Positions 12,601 to 25,870 of a DNA stretch of 64,000 nt are shown in pieces (the first letter of the stretch is position 1; each line of letters begins with the position of its first letter). The DNA lies in NCBI GenBank assembly GCA_030765055.1, contig CM060958.1, positions 114,126,972-114,190,971 on the forward strand. The letters are read 5' to 3'. The stretch comes from Mantis religiosa. Taxonomy: Eukaryota > Arthropoda > Insecta > Mantodea > Mantidae. The notes beneath the pieces are model-generated. The model was not told the origin of the DNA. It saw only the letters and a list, made by a program, of their open reading frames with translations, and did not search any database. The position numbers and the translations under genes were made by a program.

Positions 12601-14290
12601 AATTGGTAAAGTATTTCTCTTATAGCGCTAGAGTACTGTTGGAATAAAAACTGAATCTTTAATTGAATAGAGAAAAAACTTGCAGAGATTCGAGCCCAGG
12701 ACCTTTTCGTGACAGTCGGTCACGGTAACCATTGCGCTACAAGCGTTGTTGCCGATGTATGTTTTGATCTGATGTTTATCGTCTGTTTTAGAAGGACTAT
12801 AAAGATGAAAAATCTATTTTTAGATGGTAGGAATCGAACCTGCAACCCTTTGAATTACTGGCCACCACCCTAACCATTCGGCTAACAAATGGTTTGCTAG
12901 ACCATTCGTAAAGTATTCCTCTTATACCGCTAGAGTACCCTTGGAATAAAAACTGAATGTTTAATTGAATGGAGAAAAAACTTGACGAGATTCGACACAT
13001 GACCCCTTCGCGACAGTCGGTCACGCTAACCTTTGCGCTACAAGCGTTGTTGCTGATAACTCTTTTAATCTGATATTTATCCTCTGCTTTAGAAGGACTA
13101 TAAAGATGAAAAATCTATTTTTAGATGGTAGGAATCCAACCTGCAACCCTTTGAATTATTGGCCACCACCCTAACCATTCGGCTTGCTAGACCATTGGTA
13201 AAGTGTTTCTCTTATAGCGCTAGAGTATTGTTGGAATAAAAACTGAATCTTTATTTGAATAGAGAAAAAACTAGAAGAGATTCGAACCCAGGACCTTTTC
13301 GTGACAGCCCGTCACGGTAACCATTGCGCTACAAGCGTTGTTGCCGATGTATGTTTTGATCTGATATTTATCGTCTGTTTTAGATGGACTATAAAGATGA
13401 AAAATCTATTTTTAGATGGTAGGAATCGAACCTGCAACCCTTTGAATTATTGGCCACCACCCTAACCATTCGGCTAATAGATGGCTTGCTAGACCATTGG
13501 TAAAGTATTTCTCTTATAGCGCTAGAGTATTGTTGGAATAAAAACTGAATCCTTAATTTAATAGAGAAAGAACTTGAGGAGATTCGAACCCAGGACCTTT
13601 TCGTGGCAGTCGGTCACGGTAACCATTGCGCTACAAGCGTTGTTGCCAATATATGTTTTAATCTGATATTTATCGTCTGTTTTAGAAGGACTATAAAGAT
13701 GAAAAATCTATTTTTAGATGGTAGGAATCGAACCTGCAACCCTTTGAATTATTGGCCACCAAACTAACCATTCGGCTATTAGATGACTTGCTATACCATT
13801 GGTAAAGTATTTCTCTTATAGCGCTAGAGTATTGTTGGAATAAAACCTGAATATTTACTTGAATAGAGAAAAAACTTGAAGAGATTCGAACCCAGGACCT
13901 TTTCGTGACAGTCGGTCACGGTAACCATTGCGCTACAAGCGTTGTTGCCGATATATGTTTTGATCTGATATTTATCGTCTGTTTTAGAAGGACTATAAAG
14001 ATGAAAAATCTATTTTTAGATGGTAGGAATCGAACCTCCAACCCTTTGAATTATTGGCCACCACCCTAACCATTCGGCTAATAGATGGCTCGCTAGACCA
14101 TTAGTAAAGTATTTCTCTTATAGCGCTAGAGTATTGTTGGAATAAAAACTGAATCTTTAATTGAATAGAGAAAAAACTTGAAGAGATTCGAACGCAGGAC
14201 CTTTTCATGACAGTCGGTCACGGTAACCATTGCGCTACAAGCGTTGTTGCCGATATATGTTTTGATCTGATATCTATCGTCTGTTTTAGA
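12601..14290. repeat. Block shared with 36.4-38.0 kb
   Basis: At an offset of 23,805 bp (79 units) this matches about 36,406-38,095, with one unit near 13,390-13,500 exchanged. Markers are the broken B box gattcgacaca, the 11-bp deletion near 13,181, aagtgtttctc, acagcccgtcacgg, gagaaagaacttgagg and ccaccaaactaacc. The first 650 bp also match 20,440-21,100 at offset 7,839. Confidence 0.82.
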
Positions 14291-17200
14291 AGGACTATAA
14301 AGATGAAAAATCTATTTTTAAATGGTAGAAATCGAACTTGCAACCCTTTGAATTATTGGCGACCACCCTAACCATTCGGCTAAAAAATGGCTTGCTAGAC
14401 CATTGGTAAAATATTTCTCTTATAGCGCTAGAGTACTGTTGGAATAGAAACTGAATCTTTAATTGAACAGAGAAAAAACTTGAAGAGATTCGAACCCAGG
14501 TCCTTTTCGCGAGAGTCGATCACGGTAACCATTGCGCTACAAGCGTTGTTGTCGATATATGTTTTGATCTGATATTTATCGTCTGTTTTAGAAGGACTAT
14601 AAAGATGAAAAGTCTATTTTTAGATGGTAGCAATCGAACCTGCAACCCTTTGAATTATTGGCCACCACCCTAACCATTCGGCTAATAGATGGCTTGCTAG
14701 ACCATTGGTAAAGTATTTCTCTTATAGCGCTAGAGTATTGTTGGAATAAAAACTGAATCTTTAATTGAATAGAGAAAAAACTTTAAGAGATTCGAACCCA
14801 GGACTTTTTCGTGACAGTCGGTCACGGTAACCATTGCGCTACAAGCGTCATTGCCGATACATGTTTTGATCTGATATTTATCGTCTGTTTTAGAAGGACT
14901 ATAAAGATAATAAATCTATTTTTAAATGTTAGGAATCGAACTTGCAACCCTTTGAATTATTGGCCACCACCCTAACCATTCGGCTAAGAAATGGCTTGCT
15001 AGACCATTGGTAAAGTATTTCTCTTATAGCGCTAGAGTATTGTTGGAATAAAAACTGAATCTTTATTTGAATAGAGAAAAAAACTTGAAGAGATTCGAAC
15101 ACAGGACCTTTTCGTGACAGTCGGTCACGGTAACCATTGCGCTACAAGCGTTACTGTCGATATATGTTTTGATCTGATATTTATCGTCTGTTTTAGAAGG
15201 ACTATAAAGATGAAAAATCTACTTTTAGATGGTAGGAATCGAACCTGCAACTCTTTGAATTATTGGCCACCACCCTAACCATGCGGCTAAGAAATGGCTT
15301 GTTAGACCATTGGTAAAATATTTCTCTTATAGCGCTAGAGTACTGTTGGAATAAAAACTGAATCTTTAATTGAATAGAGAAAACACTTGAAGAGATTCGA
15401 ACCCAGGTCCTTTTCGCGAGAGTCGGTCACGGTAACCATTGCGCTACGAGCGTTGTTGCCGATATATGTTTTGATCTGATATTTATCCTCTGCTTTACAA
15501 GGACTATAATGATGAAAAATCTATTTTTCGATGGTAGGATTCGAACCTGCAACCCTTTGAATTATTGGCCACCACCCAAACCATTCGGCTAATAGATGGA
15601 TTGTTAGACCATTGGTAAAGTATTTCTCTTATAGCGCTAGAGTATTTTTGGAATAAAAACTGAATCTTTAATTGAATAGAGAAAAAACTTGAAGAGATTC
15701 GAACCCAAGACCTTTTCGTGACAGTCGGTCACGGCACCCATTGCGATACAACCGTTGTTGCCGATATATGTTTTGATCTGATATTTATCGTCTGTTTTAG
15801 AAGGACTATAAAGATGAAAAATCTATTTTTAGATGGTAGAAATCGAACCTGCAACCCTTTGAATTATTGGCCACCACCCTAACCATTCGGCTAATAGATG
15901 GCTTGCTAGACCATTGGTAAAGTATTTCTCTTATAGCGCTAGAGTATTGTTGGAATAAAAACTGAATCTTTAATTGAATAGAGAGAAAACTTGAAGAGAT
16001 TCGAAGCCAGGACCTTTTCGTGACAGTCGGTCACGGTAACCATTACGCTACAAGCCTTGCTACCGATATATGTTTTGATCTGATATTTATCGTCTGTTTT
16101 AGAAGGACTATAAAGATGAAAAATCTACTTTTAGATGGTAGGAATCGAACCTGCAACCCTTTGAATTATTGGCCACCACCCTAACCATTCGGCTAATATA
16201 TGGCTTGCTAGACCATTGGTAAAATATTTCTCTTATAGCGCTAGAGTATTGTTGGAATAAAAACTGAATCTTTAATTGAATAGAGAAAAAACTTGAAGAG
16301 ATTAAAACCCAGGTCCTTTTCGCGTGAGTCGGTCACGGTAACCATTGCGCTACAAGCGTTGTTGCCGATATATGTTTTGATCTGATATTTATCGTCTGTT
16401 TTAGAAGGACTATAAAGATGAAAAATCTATTTTTAGATGGTAGGAATCGAACCTGCAACCCTTTGAATTATTGGCCACCACCCTAACCATTCGGCTAAGA
16501 AATGGCTTGCTAGACCATTAGTAAAATATTTCTCTTATAGCGCTAGAGTACTGTTGGAATAAAAACTGAATCCTTAATTGAATAGAGAAAAACTTGAAGA
16601 GATTCGAACCCAGAACCTTTTCGCGAGAGTCGGTCACGGTAACCATTGCGCTCAAAGCGTTCTTGCTGATATTTGTTTTAATCTGATATATATCCTCTGC
16701 TTTAAAAGGACTATAAAGATGAAAAATCTATTTTTAGATGGTAGGAATCGAACCTGCAACCCTTTGAATTATTGGCCACCACCCTAACCATTCGGCTACT
16801 AGATGACTTGCTAGACGATTGGTAAAGTATTTCTCTTATAGCGCTTGAGTATTGTTGGAATAAAAACTGAATCTTTAATTGAATAGAGAAAAAACTTGAA
16901 GAGATTCGAACCCAGGACCTTTTCGTGACTGTCGGTCACGGTAACCATTGCGCTACCAGAGTTGTTGCCGATATATGTTTTGATCTGATATTTATCGTCT
17001 GTTTTAGAAGGACTATAAAGATCAAAAATCTATTTTTAGATGTTAGGAATCGAACCTGCAACCCTTTGAATTATTGGCCACCACCCTAACCATTCGGCTA
17101 AGAAATGGCTTGCTAGACCATTGGTAAAGTATTTCTCTTATAGCGCTAGAGTACTGTTGGAATAAAAACTGAATCCTTAATTGATTAGAGAAAAACTTGA

Positions 17201-17460
17201 AAAGATTCGAACCCAGGATCTTTTCGCGAGAGTCAGTCACGGTAACCATTGCGCTACAAGCCTTGCTACCGATATATGTTTTGATCTGATATTTATCGTC
17301 TGTTTTAGAAGGACTATAAAGATGAAAAATCTACTTTTAGATGGTAGGAATCGAACCTGCAACCCATTGAATTATTGGCCACCACCCTAACCATTCGGCT
17401 AATACATGGCTTGCTAGACCATTGGTAAAGTATTTCTCTTATAGCGCTAGAGTATTGTTG
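14291..17460. repeat. ~3.2-kb block shared with 31.8-34.9 kb
   Basis: At an offset of 17,475 bp this block recurs with shared rare states: gaaaagtctattttta with tagcaatcg, gataataaatct with aatgttagg, gcgttactgtcg, gaaaacacttg, aaccgttgttgcc, gctcaaagcgttcttgc and gcttgagtattg. From 15,060 to about 17,040 it also matches 23,793-25,775 at offset 8,733. Confidence 0.85.
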
Positions 17461-20460
17461 GACTAAAAACTGAATCTTTAATTGAATAGAGAAAAAACTT
17501 GCAGAGATTCGAACCCAGGACCTTTTCGTGACAGTTGGTTACGGTAACCATTGCGCTACAAGCGTTGTTGCCGATATATGTTTTGATCTGATATTTATCG
17601 TCTGTTTTAGATGGACTATAAAGATGAAAAATCTATTTTTAGATGGTAGGAATCGAACCTACAACCCTTTGAATTATTGGCCACCACCCTAACCATTCGG
17701 CTCTTAGATGGCTTGCTAGACCATTGGTAAAGTATTTCTCTTCTAGCGCTAGAGTATTGTTGGAATAAAAACTGAATCTTTAATTGAATAGAGAAAAAAC
17801 TTGAAGAGATTCGAACCCAGGACCTTTTCGTGACAGTCGGTCACGGTAACCATTGCGCCACAAGCGTTGTTGCCGATATATGTTTTGATCTGATATTTAT
17901 CGTCTGTTTTAGAAGGATTATAAAGATGAAAAATCTATTTTTAGATGGTAGGTATCGAACCTGCAACCCTTTGACTTATTGGCCACCACCCTAACCATTC
18001 GGCTAAGAAATGGCTTGCTAGACCATTGGTAAAGTATTTCTCTTATAGCGCTAGAGTATTGTTGGAATAAAAACTGAATCTTTATTTGAATAGAGAAAAA
18101 AACTTGAAGAGATTCGAACACAGGACCTTTTCGTGACAGTCGGTCACGGTAACCATTGCGCTACAAGCGTTGTTGCTGATATCTGTTTTGATCTGATATT
18201 TATCGTCTGTTTTAGAAGGACTATAATGATGAAAAATCTATTTTTCGATGGTAGGATTCGAACCTGCAACCCTTTGAATTATTGGCCACCACCCTAACCA
18301 TTCGGCTAATAGATGGCTTGGTAGACCATTGGTAAAGTATTTCTCTTATAGCGCTAGAGTATTTTTGGAATAAAAACTGAATCTTTAATTGAATAGAGAA
18401 AAAACTTGAAGAGATTCGAACCCAGGTCCTTTTCGCGAGAGTCGATCACGGTAACCATTGCGCTACAAGCGTTGTTGTCGATATATGTTTTGATCTGATA
18501 TTTATCGTCTGTTTTAGAAGGACTATAAAGATGAAAAGTCTATTTTTAGATGGTAGCAATCGAACCTGCAACCCTTTGAATTATTGGCCACCACCCTAAC
18601 CATTCGGCTAATAGATGGCTTGCTAGACCATTGGTAAAGTATTTCTCTTATAGCGCTAGAGTATTGTTGGAATAAAAACTGAATCTTTAATTGAATAGAG
18701 AAAAAACTTTAAGAGATTCGAACCCAGGACTTTTTCGTGACAGTCGTCACGGTAACCATTGCGCTACAAGCGTCATTTCCGATACATGTTTTGATCTGAT
18801 ATTTATCGTCTGTTTTAGAAGGACTATAAAGATAATAAATCTATTTTTAAATGTTAGGAATCGAACTTGCAACCCTTTGAATTATTGGCCACCACCCTAA
18901 CCATTCGGCTAATAGATGGCTTGCTAGACCATTGGTAAAGTATTTCTCTTATAGCGCTAGAGAGTTGTTGGAATAAAAACTGAATCTTTAATTGAATAGA
19001 GAAAAAACTTGAAGAGATTCGAACCCAAGATCTTTTCGTGACAGTCGGTCACGGCAATCATTGCGATACAAGCGTTGTTGAAGATATATGTTTTGATCTG
19101 ATATTTATCGTCTGTTTTAGAAGGACTATAAAGATGAAAAATCTATTTTTAGATGGTAGGAATCGAACCTGCAACCCTTTGAATCATTGGCCACCACCCT
19201 ACCCATTCGGCTAATAGATGGCTTGCTAGACCATTGGTAAAGTATTTCTCTTATAGCGCTAGAGTATTGTTGGAATAAAAACTGAAGCTTTAATTGAATA
19301 GAGAAAAAACTTGAAGAGATTCGAACCCAGTACCTTTTCGTGACAGTCGGTTACGGTAACCATTGCGCTACAAGCGTTGTTGCCGATATATGTTTTGATC
19401 TGATATTTATCGTCTGTTTTAGAAGGACTATAAAGATGAAAAATCTATTTTTAGATGGTAGGAATCGAACCTGCAACACTTTGAAATATAGGCCACCACC
19501 CTAACCATTCGGCTAATAGATGGCTTGCTAGACCATTGGTAAAGTATTTCTCTTATTGCGCTAGATTAATGTTGGGATAAAAACTGAATATTTAATTGAA
19601 TAGAGAAAAAACTTGAAGAGATTCGAAGCCAGGACCTTTTCGTGACAGTGGGTCACGGTAACCATTGCGCTACAAGCGTTGTTGCCGACATATGTTTTGA
19701 TCTGATATTTATCGTCTGTTTTAGAAGGACTATAAAGATGAAAAATCTATTTTTAGATGGTAGGAATAGAACCTGCAATCCTTTGAATTATTGGCCACCA
19801 CCCTAACCATTCGGCTAATAGATGGCTCGCTCGACCATTGGTAAAGTATTTCTCTTATAGCGCTAGAGTATTGTTGGAATAAAAACTGAATCCCTAATTG
19901 AATAGAGAAAAAACTTGAAGAGATTCGAACCCAGGACCTTTTCGTGACAGTAGGTCACGGTAACCATTGCGCTACAAGCGCTGCTGCCAATATATGTTTT
20001 GATCTGATATTTATCGTCTGTTTTAGAAGGACTCTAAAGATGAAAAATCTATTTTTAGATGGTAGGAATCGAACCTGCAACCCTTTGAATTATTGGCCAC
20101 CACCCTAACCATTCGGCTAATAGATGGCTTGCCAGACCATTGGTAAAGTATTTCTCTTATAGCGCTAGAGTATTGTTGGAATAAAAACTGAATCTTTATT
20201 TGAATAGAGAAAAAACTTGAAGAGATTCGAACCCAGGACCTTTTCGTGACAGCCGGTCACGGTAACCATTGCGCTACAAGCGTTGTTGCCAATATATGTT
20301 TTGATCTGATATTTATCGTCTGGTTTAGAAGGACTATAAAGATGAAAAATCTATTTTTAGATGGTAGGAATCGACCCTGCAACCCTTTGAATTATTGGCC
20401 ACCACCCTAACCATTCGGCTAATAGATGGCTTGCTAGCCAATTGGTAAAGTATTTCTCTT
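17461..20460. repeat. Mosaic units linking several blocks
   Basis: About ten units. The stretch 17,760-18,200 follows 34,935-35,375 once a one-unit difference is allowed. 18,690-19,100 repeats at 22,001-22,410 (offset 3,311; markers aaactttaagag, gacagtcgtcacgg, gcgtcatttccg). 18,890-19,610 repeats 10,750-11,470. From 19,558 onward the sequence matches 30,100 onward (offset 10,542; markers gattaatgttggg, gacagtgggtcacgg, gcgctgctgcc). Confidence 0.8.
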
Positions 20461-23165
20461 ATAGCGCTAGAGTACTGTTGGAATAAAAACTGAATCTTTA
20501 ATTGAATAGAGAAAAAACTTGCAGAGATTCGAGCCCAGGACCTTTTCGTGACAGTCGGTCACGGTAACCATTGCGCTACAAGCGTTGTTGCCGATGTATG
20601 TTTTGATCTGATGTTTATCGTCTGTTTTAGAAGGACTATAATGATGAAAAATCTATTTTTAGATGGTAGGAATCGAACCTGCAACCCTTTGAATTACTGG
20701 CCACCACCCTAACCATTCGGCTAACAAATGGTTTGCTAGACCATTCGTAAAGTATTCCTCTTATACCGCTAGAGTACCCTTGGAATAAAAACTGAATGTT
20801 TAATTGAATGGAGAAAAAACTTGACGAGATTCGACACAGGACCCCTTCGCGACAGTCGGTCACGCTAACCTTTGCGCTAGAAGCGTTGTTGCTGATAACT
20901 CTTTTAATCTGATATTTATCCTCTGCTTTAGAAGGACTATAAAGATGAAAAATCTATTTTTAGATGGTAGGAATCCAACCTGCAACCCTTTGAATTATTG
21001 GCCACCACCCTAACCATTCGGCTTGCTAGACCATTGGTAAAGTGTTTCTCTTATAGCGCTAGAGTATTGTTGGAATAAAAACTGAATCTTTATTTGAATA
21101 GAGAAAAAAACTTGAAGAGATTCGAACACAGGACCTTTTCGTGACAGTCGGTCACGGTAACCATTGCGCTACAAGCGTTACTGTCGATATATGTTTTGAT
21201 CTGATATTTATCGTCTGTTTTAGAAGGACTATAAAGATGAAAAATCTACTTTTATATGGTAGGAATCGAACCTGCAACTCTTTGAATTATTGGCCACCAC
21301 CCTAACCATGCGGCTAAGAAATGGCTTGCTAGACCATTGGTAAAATATTTCTCTTATAGCGCTAGAGTACTGTTGGAATAAAAACTGAATCTTTAATTGA
21401 ATAGAGAAAACACTTGAAGAGATTCGAACCCAGGTCCTTTTCGCGAGAGTCGGTCACGGTAACCATTGCGCTACGAGCGTTGTTTGCCGATATATGTTTT
21501 GATCTGATATTTATCCTCTGCTTTACAAGGACTATAATGATGAAAAATCTATTTTTCGATGGTAGGATTCGAACCTGCAACCCTTTGAATTATTGGCCAC
21601 CACCCAAACCATTCGGCTAATAGATGGATTGTTAGACCATTGGTAAAGTATTTCTCTTATAGCGCTAGAGTATTTTTGGAATAAAAACTGAATCTTTAAT
21701 TGAATAGAGAAAAAACTTGAAGAGATTCGAACCCAAGACCTTTTCGTGACAGTCGGTCACGGCACCCATTGCGATACAACCGTTGTTGCCGATATATGTT
21801 TTGATCTGATATTTATCGTCTGTTTTAGAAGGACTATAAAGATGAAAAATCTATTTTTAGATGGTAGGAATCGAACCTGCAACCCTTTGAATTATTGGCC
21901 ACCACCCTAACCATTCGGCTAATAGATGGCTTGCTAGACCATTGGTAAAGTATTTCTCTTATAGCGCTAGAGTATTGTTGGAATAAAAACTGAATCTTTA
22001 ATTGAATAGAGAAAAAACTTTAAGAGATTCGAACCCAGGACTTTTTCGTGACAGTCGTCACGGTAACCATTGCGCTACAAGCGTCATTTCCGATACATGT
22101 TTTGATCTGATATTTATCGTCTGTTTTAGAAGGACTATAAAGATAATAAATCTATTTTTAAATGTTAGGAATCGAACTTGCAACCCTTTGAATTATTGGC
22201 CACCACCCTAACCATTCGGCTAATAGATGGCTTGCTAGACCATTGGTAAAGTATTTCTCTTATAGCGCTAGAGAGTTGTTGGAATAAAAACTGAATCTTT
22301 AATTGAATAGAGAAAAAACTTGAAGAGATTCGAACCCAAGATCTTTTCGTGACAGTCGGTCACGGCAATCATTGCGATACAAGCGTTGTTGAAGATATAT
22401 GTTTTGATCTGATATTTATCGTCTGTTTTAGAAGGACTATAAAGATGAAAAATCTATTTTTAGATGGTAGGAATCGAACCTGCAACCCGTTGAATTATTG
22501 GCCACCACCCTAACCATTCGGCTAAGAAATGGCTTGCTAGACCATTAGTAAAATATTTCTCTTATAGCGCTAGAGTACTGTTGGAATAAAAACTGAATCC
22601 TTAATTGAATAGAGAAAAACTTGAAGAGATTCGAACCCAGAACCTTTTCGCGAGAGTCGGTCACGGTAACCATTGCGCTCAAAGCGTTCTTGCTGATATC
22701 TGTTTTAATCTGATATATATCCTCTGCTTTAAAAGGACTATAAAGATGAAAAATCTATTTTTAGATGGTAGGAATCGAACCTGCAACCCTTTGAATTATT
22801 GGCCACCACCCTAACCATTCGGCTAATAGATGACTTGCTAGACGATTGGTAAAGTATTTCTCTTATAGCGCTTGAGTATTGTTGGAATAAAAACTGAATC
22901 TTTAATTGAATAGAGAAAAAACTTGAAGAGATTCGAACCCAGGACCTTTTCGTGACAGTCGGTCACGGTAACCATTGCGCTACCAGAGTTGTTGCCGATA
23001 TATGTTTTGATCTGATATTTATCGTCTGTTTTAGAAGGACTGTAAAGATCAAAAGTCTATTTTTAGATGGTAGGAATCGAACCTGCAACCCTTTGAATTA
23101 TTGGCCACCACCCTAACCATTCGGCTAATAGATGACTTGCTAGACGATTGGTAAAGTATTTCTCT
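20461..23165. repeat. 9-unit higher-order block, copy 1 (2,706 bp)
   Basis: Matches the next 2.7 kb at an offset of 2,706 bp, except for about two units near 22,000-22,440 that instead resemble 18,690-19,100. It contains the broken B box unit (near 20,827), the 11-bp deletion unit (21,020), gcgttactgtcg with tatatggtagg, gaaaacacttg, and gctcaaagcgttcttgc. Confidence 0.85.
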
Positions 23166-25870
23166 TATAGCGCTAGAGTACTGTTGGAATAAAAACTGAA
23201 TCTTTAATTGAATAGAGAAAAAACTTGCAGAGATTCGAGCCCAGGACCTTTTCGTGACAGTCGGTCACGGTAACCATTGCGCTACAAGCGTTGTTGCCGA
23301 TGTATGTTTTGATCTGATGTTTATCGTCTGTTTTAGAAGGACTATAAAGATGAAAAATCTATTTTTAGATGGTAGGAATCGAACCTGCAACCCTTTGAAT
23401 TACTGGCCACCACCCTAACCATTCGGCTAACAAATGGTTTGCTAGACCATTCGTAAAGTATTCCTCTTATACCGCTAGAGTACCCTTGGAATAAAAACTG
23501 AATGTTTAATTGAATGGAGAAAAAACTTGACGAGATTCGACACAGGACCCCTTCGCGACAGTCGGTCACGCTAACCTTTGCGCTACAAGCGTTGTTGCTG
23601 ATAACTCTTTTAATCTGATATTTATCCTCTGCTTTAGAAGGACTATAAAGATGAAAAATCTATTTTTAGATGGTAGGAATCCAACCTGCAACCCTTTGAA
23701 TTATTGGCCACCACCCTAACCATTCGGCTTGCTAGACCATTGGTAAAGTGTTTCTCTTATAGCGCTAGAGTATTGTTGGAATAAAAACTGAATCTTTATT
23801 TGAATAGAGAAAAAAACTTGAAGAGATTCGAACACAGGACCTTTTCGTGACAGTCGGTCACGGTAACCATTGCGCTACAAGCGTTACTGTCGATATATGT
23901 TTTGATCTGATATTTATCGTCTGTTTTAGAAGGACTATAAAGATGAAAAATCTACTTTTATATGGTAGGAAGCGAACCTGCAACTCTTTGAATTATTGGC
24001 CACCACCCTAACCATGCGGCTAAGAAATGGCTTGCTAGACCATTGGTAAAATATTTCTCTTATAGCGCTAGAGTACTGTTGGAATAAAAACTGAATCTTT
24101 AATTGAATAGAGAAAACACTTGAAGAGATTCGAACCCAGGTCCTTTTCGCGAGAGTCGGTCACGGTAACCATTGCGCTACGAGCGTTGTTGCCGATATAT
24201 GTTTTGATCTGATATTTATCCTCTGCTTTACAAGGACTATAATGATGAAAAATCTATTTTTCGATGGTAGGATTCGAACCTGCAACCCTTTGAATTATTG
24301 GCCACCACCCAAACCATTCGGCTAATAGATGGATTGTTAGACCATTGGTAAAGTATTTCTCTTATAGCGCTAGAGTATTTTTGGAATAAAAACTGAATCT
24401 TTAATTGAATAGAGAAAAAACTTGAAGAGATTCGAACCCAAGACCTTTTCGTGACAGTCGGTCACGGCACCCATTGCGATACAACCGTTGTTGCCGATAT
24501 ATGTTTTGATCTGATATTTATCGTCTGTTTTAGAAGGACTATAAAGATGAAAAATCTATTTTTAGATGGTAGGAATCGAACCTGCAACCCTTTGAATTAT
24601 TGGCCACCACCCTAACCATTCGGCTAATAGATGGCTTGCTAGACCATTGGTAAAGTATTTCTCTTATAGCGCTAGAGTATTGTTGGAATAAAAACTGAAT
24701 CTTTAATTGAATAGAGAGAAAACTTGAAGAGATTCGAAGCCAGGACCTTTTCGCGACAGTCGGTCACGGTAACCATTACGCTACAAGCCTTGCTACCGAT
24801 ATATGTTTTGATCTGATATTTATCGTCTGTTTTAGAAGGACTATAAAGATGAAAAATCTACTTTTAGATGGTAGGAATCGAACCTGCAACCCTTTGAATT
24901 ATTGGCCACCACCCTAACCATTCGGCTAATATATGGCTTGCTAGACCATTGGTAAAGTATTTCTCTTATAGCGCTAGAGTATTGTTGGAATAAAAACTGA
25001 ATCTTTAATTGAATAGAGAAAAAACTTGAAGAGATTCAAACCCAGGTCCTTTTCGCGTGAGTCGGTCACGGTAACCATTGCGCTACAAGCGTTGTTGCCG
25101 ATATATGTTTTGATCTGATATTTATCGTCTGTTTTAGAAGGACTATAAAGATGAAAAATCTATTTTTAGATGGTAGGAATCGAACCTGCAACCCGTTGAA
25201 TTATTGGCCACCACCCTAACCATTCGGCTAAGAAATGGCTTGCTAGACCATTAGTAAAATATTTCTCTTATAGCGCTAGAGTACTGTTGGAATAAAAACT
25301 GAATCCTTAATTGAATAGAGAAAAACTTGAAGAGATTCGAACCCAGAACCTTTTCGCGAGAGTCGGTCACGGTAACCATTGCGCTCAAAGCGTTCTTGCT
25401 GATATCTGTTTTAATCTGATATATATCCTCTGCTTTAAAAGGACTATAAAGATGAAAAATCTATTTTTAGATGGTAGGAATCGAACCTGCAACCCTTTGA
25501 ATTATTGGCCACCACCCTAACCATTCGGCTAATAGATGACTTGCTAGACGATTGGTAAAGTATTTCTCTTATAGCGCTTGAGTATTGTTGGAATAAAAAC
25601 TGAATCTTTAATTGAATAGAGAAAAAACTTGAAGAGATTCGAACCCAGGACCTTTTCGTGACAGTCGGTCACGGTAACCATTGCGCTACCAGAGTTGTTG
25701 CCGATATATGTTTTGATCTGATATTTATCGTCTGTTTTAGAAGGACTGTAAAGATCAAAAATCTATTTTTAGATGGTAGGAATCGAACCTGCAACCCTTT
25801 GAATTATTGGCCACCACCCTAACCATTCGGCTAATAGATGACTTGCTAGACGATTGGTAAAGTATTTCTC
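23166..25870. repeat. 9-unit higher-order block, copy 2 (2,706 bp)
   Basis: Second copy of the 9-unit block. Offsets of 2,706 hold at 20,636/23,342 and 22,605/25,311. Its interior 23,793-25,775 also equals 15,060-17,040 at offset 8,733. The two units that differ from copy 1 carry the gagagaaaac and gccttgctacc markers here. Confidence 0.87.
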
